NCBI GenBank assembly: GCA_021234155.1 | Contig: JAJEKV010000011.1 | Span: 12,751,255-12,815,254, forward strand | Reading direction: 5' to 3' | DNA length: 64,000 bases | DNA from: Isoetes taiwanensis | Lineage: Eukaryota > Streptophyta > Lycopodiopsida > Isoetales > Isoetaceae | Shown: positions 37,411-49,600 of the stretch, in pieces | How the letters are laid out: each line of letters starts with the position of its first letter | How positions within the stretch are numbered: the stretch's first letter is position 1 | Program-made: the position numbers and the translations under genes | The notes under the pieces: model-generated | What the model was told of the DNA's origin: nothing | Database searches by the model: none | What the model saw: only the letters and a program-made list of their open reading frames with translations

Positions 37411-39609
37411 GGAAGTGAAGCGGCACCAACAAATATAACGCTTACAATACGTCAACAGCTACGGAGTTTCGAAGGGATGGAGTTGGCATAAGATCGGATC
37501 TGAGGCATCTTTGGCCGCCAAGATGTTTCTCAATGGGAAACCCTTGAGGGCTTTTGGGAAGTAACATAGAAGATTTCCAAAGGGTCCAGCTTCGCCATCA
37601 AAACCACCAACAATGGGGAAGCCTCTAATGAAGAAAGTTGGCCTCTACATGAGGAGGAGAGCCGGAGTCTCGAGCAACTTCGAAGAGCGTTACCCTCCGC
37701 GAAGCCGGCGAGTGGATGGCTGCAAGCAAGATTGAGAGCCTACGATCATATAGTGGGGTATGAAGAGCATGGATGATGACATCCATAGCTGAGAGTGGAA
37801 GGCATTTCTAGATTTTCTCTCATGAAGGGATTGCCCCAAGTTGAGCTAGCGTCAATGATTGGGAAGAAATGCATAGGGTAACTAAAATTATACATGATTT
37901 GTTATGGACATCCAACATATTGGGGAAACCACTTGGTGAAGTTGATCACCTCGCTAAGAAGGAATCATTATAGGACCATTTGGTGACCATGTATATGAAA
38001 CTAGTACCTCCAAGGAATAATCAATGAGATGAAGCAGTAATCTAACAAGTCCGGCCAACTTGTTATGATGACATCAATTCAATTGATAGGAATATTCCAA
38101 GAGAGTAAATAGCCTAAGAAGAGGATATTTAGGAATATAAAGATTAAATAGCACATGAAAGGCACATCTAAAAATAAAAACATATTAATCCACACATAGT
38201 CTCTTGAGGCAAAAGGAATTGTCATGATGGTAAAACCTTGCAATTTAGAATTGTTCTAAATAATTCAATAACTCATAAAGCAGGATGAATATAGCATGAT
38301 GGCTGCACCCATCATAGATGATTAAATATGTTAAGTAAGGCTAGTAAATTAATGTGTTAGATAAAGAAGCATATAACCTCTTAAGGTAAATAGAATATAG
38401 CTAAGATGTTATGACAACATCAATTAAGGGGATAGGATACATTGAGGTGTAGGACCACTTTCTTATGAAGAAGTGGGGAGCTCAATCTTAGGACTAGATC
38501 TACCTACATGCTTAGGGGTTTGAGGAATCACCATCAAATTAGTGACCCTTAGAATAGAGTTCACTTCATAAGTAGCCAAAGCACATAGAGTAAGATGGAT
38601 AGATGCTTAATGTCTATGTGTCCTTGGCATGCAAGATTATCACATTAACCAAGCGCACCAAAGCGAGGAGGCGAATCAATGGAAGCGATCGTCTCCAAAT
38701 TAGTGACACACCGGCTCAATGGGGAGATGTATTCAGCCTTAGCGGGTGCGACAACTAAGGTAAGGGTGAGGCTTTGCATAAATTTCTTCACGCCATGATC
38801 TATTGTTTGCATTAGCATCTAGGAGCGAGCTAGTAGCACGGCTCTTAATTAAAAAATTATTGAGGGTTGTCAGCCCATATAACTTCATAAATTATATAAT
38901 CTTAAATATGTTATCATCGCGAGGCATCGATAGCACTCCATGATGGCATGTATCATAGCTTTAATGCCTTGTTGATAAATTATATGTTCATAATATAGGC
39001 ATAGATAGTTTTGTCTTGTGTAAGATATCACCGATTATCGAGATAAAGTAAGATAATAATTACATAAAATCTTAGTTAAACCTTACGCCAAGGATGTAAT
39101 TCCTTCCAAAAGGCATTTAAGTAACTTTCATAGGATCTTTAAGTATAGCAAATATAAAGTATATACATGTAAGGTTGATACATCACCAACCAAGTACAGC
39201 GGCGAGAGTCATACGCTCAACACTTGGATCGATGATATAAATCCTAGCCATATGATAAACAATTAAAATACGTTTCAAACTAAGTATGGCATCGATGTCA
39301 TTATATTGACATATCTTAAAAAGATTCGTAAAGTTGTCATATAATGGTTAGTTAAATATAATACTATTGGAAGCAATATATCAATACTACTATAATGCTA
39401 ATATATAAGAATATTACTTAGTAAAGGTAATTAATACCGTGCATGCATTAGGAAGTCAAGCCCGAGGATCATCGCGGACGTTAGCGAATGCTAGCCGACA
39501 TCACAGCGATTGGTGGAGGAAGTACAAAGATATCCTCTAGCGACAGAGGCGGCGAGAGAGAAGAGCATAGCGACAAGCTGCATCGACAATTGCATAGATG
39601 AAGCTTCTG

Positions 39610-39709
39610 NNNNNNNNNNNNNNNNNNNNNNNNNNNNNNNNNNNNNNNNNNNNNNNNNNNNNNNNNNNNNNNNNNNNNNNNNNNNNNNNNNNNNNNNNNN
39701 NNNNNNNNN
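39610..39709. other. Assembly gap (100 N)
   Basis: Exactly 100 N, the usual convention for a scaffold join of unknown size. The equivalent place in copy 2 (near 50175-50270) is continuous. Sequence just right of the gap resumes in the same unit, so little may be missing, but this cannot be confirmed. Confidence 0.99.
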
Positions 39710-40354
39710 CGTGGTTAAATTTGAAGCGCTCTACATCAGCGATTAATGGTGACTTACTACATCGATAGTGCCCCTAAACTTGCTCAAAGGTGGGGCTGGA
39801 TATTCAAGGACTGGCAAAAGTAGGTAACTAATGTATAAGTTGACGCGGCCTGCACAAAGATCCATAGATGTTTTCAATTAAGTCTCCTAAAGCACGACCT
39901 AATCAGGAGGAGGCGGAGATGAGAGGATTCTGGAAACAATGGAAGCGTCCTGCGAGGTATTCCGGGGTTCTTCTTGTGAGTCTAAGAGGCAGAAAGATCT
40001 CAATCCTCAATACCAGTGAAAGAGACACTGGGAGGTGGAAGGCTTCACGATAAGGCACTAAATAGATCTTGAAGCGGTACACCCGCAACTCATGGAGCAA
40101 TGCAATGGTCAGCTAGGCGTCACCCGAAGTAATCAACTTGTCGACACCAAGGAAATGGAAACCGGGCATGTGGGTTGGGTTTCCCAAATTAAATTTCCTT
40201 GTGTAGCTAAGGTGTTATGCAATCTACGCATACAACTATAGAGTATAGGTTGCATGCGTTATTTGATAATGAGACCCTTCACGGTGATCTCTAGGGCGTG
40301 GTGTAATGTCATTGGTAGGCATGACGGCGGGTTTTGCTTACCGCGAGTTGGGAG

Positions 40355-40590
40355 GTAGTCCAAATCCTATCAAACTCACTCCCAAAAATCAATAAAGCTC
40401 CTGTCAGCTTTCATCCTCCCAAAACCTCCCAGGCTCTGTGCTCTGCTGAAGTATGCCCTCACAAGCATAATAAGCCCTTGCTCTATGACAAAATGATGGC
40501 ACACATGCATTTGTGGGTGGGTTCCTGGCAGCCATGCGTGGTGGGGGCCCGGCAGGGAGTTAGCGAGGGCTTTGCGGCGGACCTTGATGT
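40355..40590. other. Copy-1-specific segment
   Basis: After GAGTTGGGAGGTAG, copy 1 reads about 235 bp that are absent from copy 2. Copy 2 instead holds about 370 different bases (50797-51170) before both rejoin at (G)ATGTGTTGTAA. The copy-1 piece contains an 87-codon frame with no domain. This could be an insertion/deletion pair or a gene-conversion patch. Confidence 0.55.
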
Positions 40591-43549
40591 GTTGTAAAGC
40601 TTGATATGGGCATGGTGGGAAATTTTGAACTATGTTATGTATATTGGTGTAAGCTATGGAATTTTTGGTGAATAATGGCCAGATGACCAAAGTAAGGGGT
40701 GAAAGGCACCGCTTACCTTGGTATGATATTAAGCAAGGGATTGTGTTGTAGAAATTGAAACATGCCTTCCAAGTGACATTAAATGTGATTGCCGAGGATA
40801 TCTGAAGTTTCAAAATTAGAGAAGCAATCACGGGGCCTTATCAATCAAAATTAGAAAAATGTAACGTTCAACAATATCACATGGCTCATATAATACTCTT
40901 ACATCCACCAGCCACATATCCCTGAATGGCTTTCTCTCTACAAGCTTTGTCTCGGGGAATTACACCCGGGGTTTGCCGGGGTGGGATTGTTTGTTGAAAT
41001 GAGCGCGGTTATTTGCGGCCGGATGCGAGGTGAACATCCCATTGGCCAATATCTGCTAACCCTAAGAAGGACCTATTTGATTAGTTCAATGTCTTGTATT
41101 AGGATATTGGGTATTTTGAGTTTGAGATATGGTAACTGCGTATTCCGCTTAAGCCAGCCGTCTCCAGCTCGATATCCATTGCCAACGAAACTGTGTGTCG
41201 CCCAAAATCGCCAGAAAGTTAATCATAATTGAAAATGTCGAAACGAAGGTGTCGAAGCTTTGCTCTCCCAATCTGACGTGGATGACAGAATCCAGCAATG
41301 TATCGAAGTGCATCAACATCTTATACGAAATTACTGGTTGAAATCCATAATGGCCGAACTTATTTATTATTATATTAAATTAGGGGAAGAAAATTGATGT
41401 TTGATTACTTGTTACAAACAATGCTTTTATTATGCACAACATAATAGCGAAATTATTATCGATTTTATATTGGAGATATTAATGTAGATATTATTTCAAC
41501 AAGTATCGCTAAAAACCCATGGGGAATCAAGTCAAATTGAAGTTACTATAACAATTACAAGGAAAAATAGCCCAATGAAAACCTTTTGTGAGATATTTAT
41601 TTCCTTTCATTAAAATACAACATAAGAGTCTTTTTTTCATAAAGCCTTAACGTATACAGTATGTTCCATTAAGATATATGAAAACTTATAAAGGCTTTTC
41701 TCATACATTTGCAGCGTGTACTGCGCTTGGCGTGCTTTGGCAAGGTATAGTTATGCAAAAAGAACGCGAATCACCTTATTATTGATTTTACAGGACCACC
41801 ATTTAGTATCCGCCAAAAGCGTGAGTAGCCTACCTTCATGATCCTTTAGAGGCTAACTCATCGGTCAATAGTCCAATCAAATCAAAAAGCATTCCAAATC
41901 TATTTCTCATTAATTAAAAACAACGATTTGGGGCTCTGAAGCTTTGATTCCTATACTATAGAAAGATACACTGCAGACATTAGTACTTTGCATGTAAACT
42001 CAATAAGATGATAATTACGCCTGTAATATATGTGAAAACACCATTTTATGAATCTTTAAACAAAAATTAGCTAGAGATGCCACAAGATACTTGGCTTTGT
42101 AAAGCCAAAATGCGGGGTATTTTGCCGCTGGCAAAGATCTTTGGCTGAAGTTTGTAGGTTCGGTTGGTTGGCGGGCGGTTTGGTTTGGGTGTCGCTGGAG
42201 TAATATCTAAGCGCAAACAAATTAAGAACAAAAAGACCAGAGGCAACCTATTAGGTCCGCTCCGCTCTAGGAAAAACAATAAAATTTAAGTGCAAGCGGT
42301 GGAGCTCTCTTACAAAATCACATTTGCTTATGCCCCAAATCCAGAACATGGCAGATCGACCGAAGATGGCGCCTGGCTCCGAAATCGGTCACGGCTCCCG
42401 AATCTGTTTACTGCTCAAATCGGTACGTCTGCTCCAAAATCTCTTTACGCTTCAAAATGCGATATGGGTTTAAGGAATCGTACGGTTCCAGATCCGGAAC
42501 CGTACCGTATGCATCTCCTCGGTTTTCTGGCCCAGGCCAATTTCATACCCTACTGGAACACAATAACCATTCATTATCTAATTGCTTGGCGATTTGCTTT
42601 ACCGGCCATTGGGCCTCGCTGCTCCTTTATACGTTTTTATTTAGCGTTTTAACGGATAGAATACAGCGAGAAACAGCGAGGGATATGACAGGAGATAGAA
42701 GTTTGCCGTTCCACATCACAGGGCGAGCAGAGGTGGGGCGGCGAGAAAGCGGGCGCAAAGAAAAAATTTGGGTACGATAAAAGACCACTCCAGCTCTGAA
42801 ACATTACAGAATTAAATTCGCTGAAAACCTGAACAAGCTTTTCTAAAGCATCTGTATCCCGCTCAATCAAATACAACTAACTCAAAATATCGATATCGTT
42901 AACAGAATTAGCAAAACATGTATAGCAGGATGAATAGGTATTTTAAATGGAAACGTGGAATGTCAAAGAACATGTAGAGTAAATTCTTAGATTACCTATT
43001 GGGAATGAAATATACCTCCAAAACATCTGTAACAGCAGCCTACAATATGAGCATTGTCCGGAATTCGACTGCATTCCAAATGTTTCGACGTGAAATGTAT
43101 CAGCAAACTATTGTGGTCATTGACAATCTTGTCTGGATAGTCGGAGGAATAGGAAATCGAAATCCTTGGGTGAAAGGAGATACCGGATGAACCATTTTAC
43201 CATCAACTTGATAGCGATTGGGTAAAATTGAGTATTAGAGCATCTCAAATGGTCAAAACATAGAATTAAGATTGGAAGCGGGGAGAATTGGTTGTTGACA
43301 TTATAAATGCTCTAACATGATTAAAACTTAAAATTTAATTAAAATTATAATTCAACTATAAGCGATGACGGCTCGATTGGTTGGCTGGGGGATGTTGGGG
43401 AGTTCATCAACTTGTGGGTGAAGGTTGATTTCCATTAGTGGAAATTACAAGATGAGGAGTTCAAATGGATTGAAATAGGTACAAATAGAGATTCAAATGG
43501 TTGCAGCTCAAAATCACGTAATCCGGAGTGGATTTAGCCAATGGCCTTT

Positions 43550-43690
43550 GAGTTCGCGTGAAGGATGAGCCATAGCGCTGGAATCAACATAAGTGGGAAA
43601 ATGATACTGCGTTCACGGCGGATGAGCGCAAGCGGCGAAATCAACCATAGTGGCAGTGGAATAAACACGCGTTTGCGGCGGGATGACCAT
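43550..43690. repeat. Short GGATGAGC...GAATCAAC repeats in copy 1
   Basis: Two to three imperfect units of about 50-60 bp containing GGATGAGC, (G/C)GAATCAAC and AGTGG...GGAAT. The equivalent in copy 2 (54300-54460) is clearer. Similar text also occurs at the start of the 58-62 kb tandem repeat. Confidence 0.6.
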
Positions 43691-46600
43691 CTGAAAGTAA
43701 CTAATTCCCCAACTCCACTCTGTCAATAAATATTTAGAGTCACCAAATAGCCTCTATCAATATTCCAAATCATAGCCAGCTCACTTTTTCCCATGCCACC
43801 TAGGATACCAAAAATCTCATCATTACAATTTACCTGTATTCTCCCGAGAATAAGGAATTATAGCGCATTGTCCTCTTTCCATATATATTTAAAATACATT
43901 GGTTGTGAGCGGAGATATTACAACATGGCTGCAAAGCCGCTTGCGTTATGTAGCATGCCGACGAACAAACGGTTTGGGATTGCCAGTGTCATAGATTTAT
44001 TTGGCATTTTCGTTTTTGGGGCCGGCGGCCGTGCAGAGCCAGCCTTTCACGTTTCCATGAGTTTGAATGACGTACGTGGAACTTTCGTTTCCGGTGACTG
44101 GCATGGGTGTGGACTACGTGGAAGTTTGGGGCCTGCGAAGTTCTGGCGAATTGATGCTGATTAAAATTCCGGCTATGAGGGATTTGAATCTTGCAGGCGG
44201 TTACCAGCGGCTGGAGTACGCATGACCAGGATTTAAGCAGAGCTTGGCGGTTGTCCATGTGAGCGGCATTGGCAGGGATGTTTGCTGCATCAATACAGGC
44301 TTCCCGCCCCTACAATTTGAAATTTGGGTACCATCATATATAGTTAGAATAAGACTTTAAATTTCTCTCCATTATTCCACTGCATCACTCTAGACGATAC
44401 TCGGTGATAATGGGGCATGCAAATTGTACACCCTTCATTTTGCGTCGTCGCGATCCGGGTATGGAAGCTCTAATGATGTTGGACGTCGGGTCAGCGACTC
44501 GCGAATATGCTTGGTCTTCAGTAAAAATGAGACAAAGCGGAACTTAGACCTGCGGCGTGTTAATGTCTGCGAGCTCAAAAGAATTAATGAAACCTTGCTC
44601 TGAGGCGGATGTCGGTTTATATCCATTGGATCCGTTGAGTGGCAAAAAGCCGTCATTTCAAGGACGTTTCAAGTTTGAATCGATTTTTGTGGTGGCAGTA
44701 ACTCACGGCCTCCCTAGGATAGCAGAAATTGAGAGAGTTGAAGGCGGTGATGGGAATGATCTGGTTACTTGAATGAAGCACTTCCGATAAGGAAGGCTAA
44801 TGGGCAGATGCTAGTAAATGACATTATACTTTGCAATGCGAAGGTTTATACATTCTTGAAGTACAAAGGTTATGGTGTTTGTGTTTAGAATACCTCTCTA
44901 ATACAAAAAGAAGTCTTTGACTACTTTAACAACTAAAATTGCTTTAAAATCTATTGCTATTTAAATTATAGCAAAAATGAGTCTTAGAAACTCTTTAAGT
45001 AGTAGAAACTCTTTGACTAGTCATCCATTTGATGACCATTTTTAGAAAATATGATATGTGACATTCTTATATACAAACATTCATAAAATTTATAGACATT
45101 GAAGGTCAAAGCCATCCTTGTTTTGAGGGATCATGTGATGCGAGTCTTCGTGGCGGTATTGCATATAAGAAGTGCAGCACAGTGGCGGATATTGTCACAT
45201 CATACACTTCATAAAACCACTTATCACTCACTCATCTTCTCAACTCACTGCTATCTCCTACTATCCGGAAATATTCACCCCACCGCTTCAAGGTAGATCC
45301 CTGGCAAATATGCAAAGGGACACTAAATTGGTTGATTAAAGCATTTTGTTTGTCAGGTGGAGTTGAGCGCGGGGTGGCGTTTGGCGTGCAGGTGGCGCAT
45401 GGCGGGGTGCGTAAACGGTGTTGTTTTCGGGATTAGCGGTTGGAATGGAACACTAAATTAGCATGTTTGATTGTGATCCATACCCTTATTTGTTGTTAGA
45501 GGTAAAATTAAACACAAGGACCCTTCTCATTTTAATGCTTTACCACTTGGTGCCATAATAGTCCTTTTCAAGAGCATATCTTTTTAGGATCACATCAAGC
45601 ATCTATTACATCCTAAGAAATACTCAACTCTAGTAGTACAGCAAAGATTAACCCTTTCAAACATTGTACTTCAGTTACGTATTGCTGGAGATGATAGCAT
45701 TACCGGTGGGCGAATAACCCGGAAGACATGGGCTGCAATCGAACCAGAGAGGGCGGGGAGCCGACAAATGGCGAAGGGCATAGCCAACAACCACAGACCA
45801 CTCAAGCGCCCAGCTCAAAGAGTGATGGCATGTGCGTGGAGATGATGACAACAATTCCAGGCATAGAGCATCTCTCAGCGAGAGATTCAAGACATGCAGC
45901 AATGCTGCCCATTTGCAACAACAGTGATCGTACTCAAGCGATCAATACCACGCATCTCAAAGCGACACTCCACATGACGAGTAAACACATTAAGGAGCAT
46001 TTTCAACTCCAAGGTTCACACCGAGCAACGTTCTCCGCGACTTGGGATGGCGACCTCGATCACACACGAAGGTCAACTACGGTCGCAACACCTCAAGGAA
46101 CCCCCGAGTCAAGTGAGACAAAATGCAGCAAACCCGAAGATCAGCGTGATTGGAGGAGGGAAAATCCTAAAAGTATACACAATTAAGCATATGCTCTTCT
46201 ATAAATTAGAAAAGTGGATGAATTAAAATCCAATTATAATTATATATATGTCTATCATAAATATAGAGACTAACATATAGTACAAAATTAGGATCATGTT
46301 TTAGGGTTTAGTGTTTGCATCAGAAACTTCATCGCTTATTTGCCAAAGGATGAGTAAGAACCACATGTATAGCCAAGGCAATTATGCTCAAATGGAAGAA
46401 ACAAATATAGGAAGGCAGGCCAGGCTCAAGCCAAGCTTCAACTCGGACACTTGAGAGAGGCGGCCTCAAGTAGAATATCGCTTCAAGTCCAGCACAATGT
46501 CAAGATGAGGGATACTTGAGTCATGTCAAGATCTCTAGCGCGCACCATCTAGGTTTGCAGCGACATCTTCGGGATGCAACTCTACCTCTTATGGCGGCCT

Positions 46601-49600
46601 TTGCGATGAGGAATTCCTTGGGACAACTCGACATCAGCGAACTAAGGAGGCAACCGTGACCATAATTCTACCTTAGCCATGGTGATGTTTGTAACATGCA
46701 CACCAGATGGAGATACACTTGAGAAAGGCGCCACAACAATGGGTTATGTCTATGCTCATTCAACAACTAGGTGATAAACCCGTCAAGTACTCCTACCAAC
46801 AATTAGAAGACAAAGCCCAACTTATATCTCCGACACAAAGGGACCTCAAGCGCCCAAGATAAACATTCGACACCTTAACGACAAGGACAGCAACCAAAGC
46901 ACCTTCGACAAAAGAGAGTTCAAGACATTGGCCAAGACTATTCAAAAGGACAGCGGCGGTCTAGGCGGAAAATACTTCAACTCAAGGGTCAATCGCAGAT
47001 ATAAGAGTACATCATCCCCGACAGCAAACCAATCATGGAAAGAGTCATGAGGCTTTCTTGAGGAAGATACACATGTATTGAGGGATGTGTGCATAAACCC
47101 GAGACGAAGGAGTGCTAGTACTTGAGCTCCTTAGATGCAACATGAGGTCAAAAGCATGGGCGTGATCAAGTGCAACTAGAAGGCAGCATAACGCGAAGAT
47201 CGTGATAGCGTCTAAGCCATCACATTGAGGAGATCAAACAGATGCGATGAGAAAGCCGATGGGAGGCGAATAGAGAACCTTGACCAAAGAATCGACGAAT
47301 CAGCTAGAACCTCACAAAAGCTCGACAACTGCGCATGCAACCTTGTAAGGAGCAAGGATGCGACAATTGAAATACAACTGATAGAGAACAACTCCTTAAT
47401 TCTGAGTCTAATAGAAGTTGTACACAACTTCAAGAGGCGCCTCCAAAGATCTTCGGACATTGAAGGAAGCAATTATTGCCCAAGAACAACATTAAAGTGA
47501 ACCCGGGCAAACAAAGCCATTACATCCTTAGTTAGCATGTGAAGCGAGAAGCAAGTTGTGCATACACAGCGGAGCGTTGGAGAGAGCTCAAAATATCAAA
47601 GAGTCTACCAATCGAGCCGCGAGCTGACATATAAATAGGAGGATATAGACCGGGGGATGCGCCTTACATAAGGGTATGGCATCGCGTTGGGAGGTAGCAA
47701 AACCCCCCTTATTATCATAATTAAAACGAATTTGACCCCTACATTGTATAGATATTGCTCCAAATTAGTGCCTAAAACACCCCTAAGTATCGTCACGCCA
47801 AATGGCCCAAAAAACACCCCTCCGTTGACTCTCATGGGTTATAGCTGATCAAGAGTGAATCCCACAGGATATAGATCTTCAACACGGTACTAGGAGGAAC
47901 ATAAAGCAACAGCCATAGATGCAGTGTGCACCTCGGGAGACACCAAAGGAGCCTAATAGCTTTAATGATGTAATCATAATAGTGTAGCTTCTACATTGCA
48001 TGCATATTTCCCTTTGTTATTTCCTCTCTCTCTGTTATAACGAGATCAAAGAAAGAGATCTTGGGACAATTGGAAGAAGTGAAAGCGAGCAACATCCTCA
48101 ACACTTGTGCATCCAGCTTACCCAGGACTCGAAGGATGGGTTGGCACAATAAAAGATCCGGATCCTAGAGGCATCTTTTGCTTCGCCAAGATGTTTCTCA
48201 ATGAAACCACGCTGGGCTTTTGAGTAACATAGAAGATTTCCAAGATTGACTCGCCATCAAACCACCAACAATGAGAAGCCTCTAATGAAGAAAGTTGGCC
48301 TCTACATCGAGGAGGGCCGGGTCTCAGGCAACTGAAGTTACCCTCCGCGAAGGCGGCGAGTGGATGGCGCAAGCAAGATCAGACTACGATCCTTATGGTG
48401 AGTATAGAAGGCTTATGGATGATGACATCCATAATGAGTCAGAGCATTTCTAGATTTTCTCATGAAGGATTGCCCCAAGTTGAGCCTAAGCGTCCAATGA
48501 TTGGGAAGAAATGCGCCGAGGGTAACTTCAAGTGCCCTTGATTGTGCCGGACATCCAACTATTGAAACCACTTGGTGAGTTGATCACTCGCTAAGAAGGT
48601 CATTACTAGGATAATTGTTGACCATGTATAAAGCTAGATACCTCAGGAGATAATCCGTGAATGACAAGTAATCTAACAAGTCCAAACCAACTTGTTATGA
48701 TGACATCAAATTCAATTGATGAGGAATCTTCCAGGAGTAAATAGCTAAGAAGAGGGGATATTTAGAATGTAAAATTAAATAGCACATGAAAGGCATCTAA
48801 AAATAAACATATTAATCACATAGTCTCTTGAGCCAAAAGGAATTGTCATGATGATAAAACCTTGCAATTTAAATTGTTCTAAATAATTATTAACTCATCG
48901 CTTAAGGATAGATATGACCCCAAGCATGATGTTTTGCACCATCATAGATGATTAAATATGTTAGCTAAAGGCTAGTAAATTAATGTGTTAGATAAAGAAG
49001 CATATAACCTCTTAAGGTAAAATAGAATGGCTAAGATATTATGACAACGTAAATTAAGGATAAGGATACATTGAGGTGTGGGACACTTTCTTGTGAAGAG
49101 GTAGGGGGCTCAATCTTGGGGCTGAATCTACCATCTTGGGGGTTGAATCACCATCAAATTAATTAGAGCCATAGAATAGGGTTCCTTTACTTAGTAGCCA
49201 AGCACATAGGGTAAGATGGATAGATGCTTAATGTCTATGTCACTTCAGCGTACCCAAGATTAATGCGATGACCAACTGCCAAAGCGAGAGGCGAATCAAT
49301 GGAAAGCGATGCGTCTCAGGTAGTCTTCCGGCTCAATGGGAGATGTATTCTGGCCAGTGCGACAACTAAGGTGAGGTGAGCTTTGCACCATTTCTTCGCC
49401 ATGATCTATTGTTTGAAGTCGCTCAGGAGCGAGCTAGTAGCACGGCTCTTAGTTAAATTATTGAGGGTTATCGACCCCATATAACTACATAAATTATATA
49501 ATCTTAAATATATTTATCATGGGGGCATCGATGGCACTCCGCCGATGGCATGTATCGCAGCTTTAATGCCTTGTGATAAATTATATGTTCATAGCGCTGT

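Larger units (their letters stand above)
34919..45684. repeat. Large tandem duplication, copy 1 (about 10.8 kb)
   Basis: Starts at GAGATGATAGCATTACCGG and aligns collinearly with copy 2, which starts with the same text at 45685. Anchors along the unit include AAGCATATGCTCTTCTATAAA (35457 against 46185), ACATCATCCACAGAGG against ACATCATCCCCGACAG (36310, 46990), CTCTACATGAGGAGG (37642, 48300), AAAGTATATACATGTAAAG-like text (39158, 49743) and CTTTGCAATGCGAAGG (44829, 55694). Copies differ by frequent small indels and some larger replacements. I see no transposase, RT or other domain on either strand, so it reads as non-coding repeat DNA. A 100-N gap at 39610-39709 interrupts this copy. Confidence 0.9.

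Noticed and set aside
45728-46186. 152-codon frame at the start of copy 2
   Set aside because: The homologous part of copy 1 does not keep this frame; indels shift it repeatedly.
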